This document shows, in pieces, positions 13,563 to 19,589 of a stretch of 19,589 nt of DNA. The stretch is from positions 1-19,589 of the forward strand of contig DATLFI010000225.1 in the NCBI GenBank assembly GCA_035524895.1. Direction: 5' to 3'. The stretch's first letter is position 1. Every line of letters begins with the position of its first letter. The notes beneath the pieces are model-generated. The model saw nothing but the letters and a program-made list of their open reading frames with translations, had not been told where the DNA came from and ran no database searches. The position numbers and the translations under genes were made by a program. This DNA comes from DATLFI01 sp035524895. GTDB taxonomy: Bacteria > Acidobacteriota > Thermoanaerobaculia > Multivoradales > Multivoraceae.

Positions 13563-14015
13563 TCAGCTCGCGACCGCGAGCTGCGCCTGCGCTTCGGCGA
13601 GCTGGTCCTGGAGCGACTCGAGCTCGTCGGGCTCGGCGCGCTCCAGCGCGCGTTCGAGCTCGGCGGCGCGCCCGCGCGCGCCCTTGGCGTCGACATCCTC
13701 GGGCAGCCAGGCTCGGTCCGCCAGCACGGCGACCCGGTCGGCATAGACTTGACAGAATCCGGTCGAGAGCACGACCTTCGCCACACGCCCGCCAGCGCGG
13801 TAGGTCAGGATGCCCGGCCGCAACGTGGCGATCAGCGCGGCGTGGCCCGGCAGCACGCCCAGGTCGCCTTCGCGCCCGGGCAGGTTGACCTCGTCGCAGC
13901 GGGTCTCCAGCAGCTTGCGCTCGTGGCTGGTGACCACCAGGCTCAAGCCGCCGCTGCCGGTCGTGGACGTCGCTTCCGTTCGCTCTGCCATTCTCTCTGC
14001 CATTCTCCCCGCCAT
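13563..14015 (-). CDS. atpC: F-type ATP synthase epsilon subunit
   Basis: Epsilon belongs to the central stalk of F1 and can inhibit ATP hydrolysis. From ATG 14015 the product has 150 residues; family length is about 130-140. The beta-sandwich starts near residue 24 (LSLVVTSHERKLLETRCDEV), with LPGREGDLGVLPGHAALIAT as the most conserved stretch, followed by VYADRVAVLADRAW and an alanine/glutamate-rich helical C-terminus. The start is ambiguous: three in-frame ATG codons at 14015, 14003 and 13991 arise from a 12-base tandem repeat. It is the last gene of the operon, 106 bases after atpD, and no clear intrinsic terminator follows it. Confidence 0.93.
   Translation of the reverse strand: MAGRMAERMAERTEATSTTGSGGLSLVVTSHERKLLETRCDEVNLPGREGDLGVLPGHAALIATLRPGILTYRAGGRVAKVVLSTGFCQVYADRVAVLADRAWLPEDVDAKGARGRAAELERALERAEPDELESLQDQLAEAQAQLAVAS
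13980..14015 (-). repeat. Three 12-base tandem repeats covering the atpC start codons
   Basis: On the minus strand three units of ATGGCRGRGMGA occupy 14015-14004, 14003-13992 and 13991-13980. Each begins with ATG and encodes MAGR or MAER, so unit number changes both the number of start codons and the epsilon N-terminal length. A GGGGAG stretch at 14010-14005 could serve as a ribosome site for the third ATG. Confidence 0.8.
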
Positions 14016-14121
14016 TCGAGCTGCAATTGGGCAGCACGGCCGGCACGGGGGTCGCTCGCTACCCGCTGCGGCTGCGCATAGAGACCGTCTCGTGTCCTCG
14101 ACGGTCGACTGCGAAGCCGCG

Positions 14122-15654
<1,533 letters not shown>

Positions 15655-15707
15655 GTCACTGTCCTCTTGCTACTTGCTGAGAAGGAGGAAGCGGAGGATC
15701 GTCCGCA

Positions 15708-16586
15708 TCAGCCCCGGAGCGCCGCGGCGCCCGAAACCACCTCGATCAGCTCCTTGGTGATCGCGGCCTGGCGCCCGCGGTTGTAAGTCAGGGTCAGGCG
15801 ATCGATCAGCTCGCGCGCGTTCCTGGTCGCGGCATCCATCGCCGTCATCCTCGCGGCGTGCTCGGCGGCCTGCGACTCCAGTAGCACGCGATAGAACTGG
15901 AACGCGATGAATCGCGGCAGGAGCAGGTCGAGGATCTGCTCCACCGAGGGCTCGAAGATCCAGTCGGGCGCCGTGTCGGCTTGCTTGCCCGCTTCGGCCG
16001 GCGCCTCGGGCTCCACGGGCAGGACCCTCTCCACCGTCAGCTTCTGCGTCATCACCGACACGAACTGGTTGTAGACGACGTAGACCGCGTCGTACTCGCC
16101 GCTGATGAACTCGCCGACGACAGTCTGCGCGATCTCAGCCGCCGCCTCGTAGGTGACGTTGGCGAACAGACCGCGGTGCGCCGCCCGGATCGACGCCTTC
16201 CGCCGGGCGTAGTAGTCGGCGCCGCGCCTGCCGAGCGGCAGGAGCTCGAGCTCGCGCTCGACGACGAGCTCGCGCACGAGCTGGTCGGAACGGCGCAGCA
16301 CGTTGGAGTTGAAGGCACCGCACAGACCCTTGTCGCCGGTGACCGGGCAGACCAGGACCTTGCGCTCCTCACGGCGCTCCAGCAACGGGTGCAGGGCCTC
16401 GCCGGACGACGTGCGCCCGAGGTTGGCCACCACCCGCCGCAGCTCGATGGCGTAGGGCCGCGCCGCCAGGATGCGATCCTGGCTGCGTCGCAGCCTCGCC
16501 GCGGCGACCATCTTCATCGCGCGCGTGATTTGCTGGATGTTCTTGACCGAGCGGAGCCGCCGCCGCAGGTCGATGAGGCTTGCCAT
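15708..16586 (-). CDS. atpG: F-type ATP synthase gamma subunit
   Basis: Gamma is the rotating shaft inside the alpha3beta3 hexamer, linking proton flow to catalysis. The 292-residue length is normal. The N-terminal helix reads SLIDLRRRLRSVKNIQQITR, followed by AMKMVAAARLRRSQ; the central fold includes LVCPVTGDKGLCGAFNSNVL, and the C-terminal helix ends with MDAATRNARELIDRLTLTYN, then RGRQAAITKELIEVVSGA. ATG 16586 is a clear start by similarity, though no good Shine-Dalgarno is seen. It sits 76 bases after atpA and 53 before atpD. A run of PVEPEAPAEAGKQADTAPD near residue 190 is a short acidic insert compared with the core family. Confidence 0.97.
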   Translation of the reverse strand: MASLIDLRRRLRSVKNIQQITRAMKMVAAARLRRSQDRILAARPYAIELRRVVANLGRTSSGEALHPLLERREERKVLVCPVTGDKGLCGAFNSNVLRRSDQLVRELVVERELELLPLGRRGADYYARRKASIRAAHRGLFANVTYEAAAEIAQTVVGEFISGEYDAVYVVYNQFVSVMTQKLTVERVLPVEPEAPAEAGKQADTAPDWIFEPSVEQILDLLLPRFIAFQFYRVLLESQAAEHAARMTAMDAATRNARELIDRLTLTYNRGRQAAITKELIEVVSGAAALRG

Positions 16587-16662
16587 GGGTGGTGTTGGCT
16601 AGGGAGTCGTGTCGATGAGAAGTGGGATACCTATGGGGGATGGAATCTCCGACGTCGCCGGC

Positions 16663-18201
<1,539 letters not shown>

Positions 18202-18227
18202 GGTTCCCTGCTTCCTCGCGTTCTTGT

Positions 18228-18267
18228 GTCTCGTGGTCTCGTGGTCTCGTGGTCTCGTGGTCTCGTG
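18228..18267. repeat. Five tandem octamers GTCTCGTG in the atpH-atpA spacer
   Basis: Five exact, contiguous copies of GTCTCGTG (minus strand CACGAGAC) occupy 40 bases, starting 27 bases upstream of the atpA ATG. A degenerate sixth unit (TTCTTGT) adjoins on the left. There are no spacers, so it is not a CRISPR. Copy number may vary by slippage and alter the atpA leader. Confidence 0.9.
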
Positions 18268-18280
18268 GAATCTCTCGCCT

Positions 18281-18295
18281 AGCCGGACTCCGGCT
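18281..18295. repeat. Short hairpin in the atpH-atpA spacer
   Basis: AGCCGG (18281-18286) and CCGGCT (18290-18295) flank a 3-base loop, giving a 6-bp GC-rich stem 22 bases after the atpH stop. With the tandem octamers it fills most of the spacer. It may act as a processing or stability element, but it lacks a T-run and is too small to call a terminator. Confidence 0.4.
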
Positions 18296-18316
18296 CGTGG
18301 ACTCAGCCGGCGTGGC

Positions 18317-18856
18317 TCACGCGGCGGCGCCGAGCTGCTCGCGGAGCCGTCGCAGCTGGCCGTCGAGGCTGGCGTCGTAGCGCACGCTTCCCACCTGCAC
18401 GACGAACCCACCGAGCAACTCGTCGTCGACCGCGAGCTCGAGCCGCACGTCGTGGCCGATCAGCTCGCGGACAGTCCGTTCGACCTGCTCGCGCTGGGCT
18501 CCCTCGAGCGGCTGCGCGCAGGTCACTGTCGCCCGAGACACGCCGCGCCGCCGATCGAGGAGGTCCTCGAAGGCCTCCAGGATCGCTGGCAGGTGGCCGA
18601 CCCGGAAATTGCGCACCAGCAACAGCACCAGGCGACGCGTGGGCTGTCCGGCATCCAGGGAGGAGAGCACCTCCTCGAACGTTCGCTCTTTCACCGTTAG
18701 CGGAATCCCGGGGTGGAGCGCGAACGCTGCCAGTCGCGGCACGCGCTCCAGCGCCTCCCGGAGCTGATGCAGGTCGCGAAGGGCAGCGGTGGCGTCCTCT
18801 CCCTGGACGCTGTCGAGGAAGGCCCGAGCGTACGGTCGTGCAATGCGGGTGATCAC
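18317..18856 (-). CDS. atpH: F-type ATP synthase delta subunit
   Basis: Delta (OSCP) joins the peripheral stalk to the top of F1. The 179-residue product begins VITRIARPYARAFLDSVQGE, the typical RPYAxAL-like N-terminal helix; the second half contains RRLVLLLVRNFRVGHLPAIL, then EAFEDLLDRRRGVSRATVTC, and the C-terminal DDELLGGFVVQVGSVRYDAS with LDGQLRRLREQL closes the family pattern. The GTG at 18856 overlaps the atpF stop as GTGA and has GGGAGAAGG just upstream; the frame extends upstream but is antiparallel noise within atpF. It is followed by the repeat-bearing spacer before atpA. Confidence 0.95.
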   Translation of the reverse strand: MITRIARPYARAFLDSVQGEDATAALRDLHQLREALERVPRLAAFALHPGIPLTVKERTFEEVLSSLDAGQPTRRLVLLLVRNFRVGHLPAILEAFEDLLDRRRGVSRATVTCAQPLEGAQREQVERTVRELIGHDVRLELAVDDELLGGFVVQVGSVRYDASLDGQLRRLREQLGAAA

Positions 18857-19446
18857 GAAGCCTTCTCCCGGAGCAGCTCCAGACCGCGAGCTACCAGCCG
18901 GCGGCGGTCCTCGGGCGTGATCTCGCGCTCCAGCCGCTCGCGAGCCAGCTCGGCCGCGAGGTCGGCGGAGAGCTGGATCAGCTCCTGCCGAGCGCGCTTG
19001 ACCCGCTGCTCGATCTCGGCCCGCGTCTGCTCCACGACTCGCTCGCGATCGCGTTCGGCCTGGGCCAGGATCTCCTGCCGCTCGCGCTGGCCTTGCGCTT
19101 CGCTCTCGGCGCGCAGCCGGTCGACCTCGGCGTGGAGCTCGGCGAGCTGGCGCGTCAGCGAGGTCCTCATTTCCTCGGCCTCGCGGCGTTGCAGCGAGGC
19201 GCGCTCGAGCTCCGCACGAATGCGCTGACGCCGACGCACGAAGAAGTCGCGCACGAACGGGCCGGCGAAACGAACCAGGATTCCCCAGAACACCAGGAGG
19301 TTGCCCCAGGCCCAGACCCACACCGGCAGGCCCAGCCAGGTGTCGCCGCCGGTACCGCTCGCGGCGAACACGGGCGTGGCCGCTGCTGCGAGCGTCGCAG
19401 CGACGGTTAGCACCCGGCGCCTGGGACCCCCGCGGCAGAGACTCAA
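18853..19446 (-). CDS. atpF: F-type ATP synthase b subunit
   Basis: This peripheral stalk subunit is membrane-anchored and forms a long coiled coil that reaches delta. The 197-residue product has a signal-like N-terminus (MSLCRGGPRRRVLTVAATLA then AAATPVFAASG), a transmembrane helix at about 42-62 (VWVWAWGNLLVFWGILVRFA), and then a highly charged helix, R/E/Q-rich, to about residue 170. The signal-like extension before the anchor is seen in b subunits of several high-GC phyla. The start is TTG 19446, overlapping the b' stop as TTGA; a downstream start such as GTG codons in VWVWAW would remove the signal-like part. The overlap favours TTG. Confidence 0.93.
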   Translation of the reverse strand: MSLCRGGPRRRVLTVAATLAAAATPVFAASGTGGDTWLGLPVWVWAWGNLLVFWGILVRFAGPFVRDFFVRRRQRIRAELERASLQRREAEEMRTSLTRQLAELHAEVDRLRAESEAQGQRERQEILAQAERDRERVVEQTRAEIEQRVKRARQELIQLSADLAAELARERLEREITPEDRRRLVARGLELLREKAS

Positions 19447-19589
19447 GAGGCCCTCCCGAGCAGGCGCTCGGTCATCACGGCGGCCAGATCCGACACCCGC
19501 GCCTCCAACCCCGCGCGCTCGCGCTGCACCTGCTCGGCAAGCTCGCCTTGGGCTGCCTCGAGCCTCTTCTTCGCTTCGCTCTTCGCGGT
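19443..19589 (-). CDS. atpF': F-type ATP synthase b' subunit, C-terminal fragment
   Basis: A minus-strand frame enters from the right edge and ends with TGA at 19443. The 48 visible residues (TAKSEAKKRLEAAQGELAEQ, then VQRERAGLEARVSDLAAVMT and ERLLGRAS) form a charged amphipathic helix ending in a small globular LLGR-type tail, as in b/b' stalk subunits. The position directly upstream of atpF and the TTGA overlap support a b' partner, giving a heterodimeric stalk. The N-terminal membrane anchor lies outside the window, so assignment as b' rather than another coiled-coil protein depends on context. Confidence 0.8.
   Translation of the reverse strand, partial: TAKSEAKKRLEAAQGELAEQVQRERAGLEARVSDLAAVMTERLLGRAS

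Noticed and set aside
18228..18267. Possible CRISPR or direct-repeat array
   Set aside because: The octamers are contiguous with no spacers and far too short; a simple tandem repeat.

Overview
The window is a GC-rich (roughly 70%) bacterial chromosome segment, densely packed, with many GTG and TTG starts and many stop/start overlaps (ATGA, GTGA, TTGA). No rRNA, tRNA, CRISPR array, transposase or phage gene was seen. The mix of a bacillithiol pathway, tandem b'/b ATP synthase stalk genes, an insert-bearing beta subunit, and small zinc-ribbon/membrane proteins suggests Acidobacteriota or a neighbouring phylum. That placement is an inference, made without a database search.

Layout from left to right. 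1-3253 (minus strand): a partial unrecognised membrane protein translationally coupled to the tRNA-dihydrouridine synthase dusB, and a SulP-family anion transporter with a STAS domain. 3472-7048 (plus): a tightly overlapping bshC-bshB1-bshA operon that encodes all three enzymatic steps of bacillithiol synthesis. It is followed by a dispersed-type palindromic repeat and an IMPACT/YigZ gene that has lost its N-terminal half. 7570-8379 (plus): a proline-rich DUF4870-like membrane protein and a membrane-anchored YidD. 8365-10302 (minus): an NCS1-type nucleobase/vitamin permease, a DUF971 zinc protein and a two-helix membrane protein.

10448-13499 (plus): a Nudix hydrolase overlapping a HAD hydrolase, a putative lipoprotein, and a cassette of three small membrane proteins. 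Two of the cassette proteins share a near-identical N-terminal zinc ribbon; the second carries a CD225/dispanin domain, and the third is a DUF2752 protein. 13563-19589 (minus): the F-type ATP synthase operon, read right to left as b' (partial), b, delta, alpha, gamma, beta, epsilon. The c and a subunit genes would lie beyond the right edge.

The most noteworthy points are the complete bacillithiol operon in a high-GC genome next to a divergent SulP transporter; the half-gene YigZ abutting a palindromic repeat and in frame with bshA; the zinc-ribbon/CD225/DUF2752 membrane cassette; a 19-bp-arm inverted repeat upstream of the Nudix gene; and short tandem repeats at the atpH-atpA junction and over the atpC start. 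Promoter calls rest only on short -10-like motifs and are weak.
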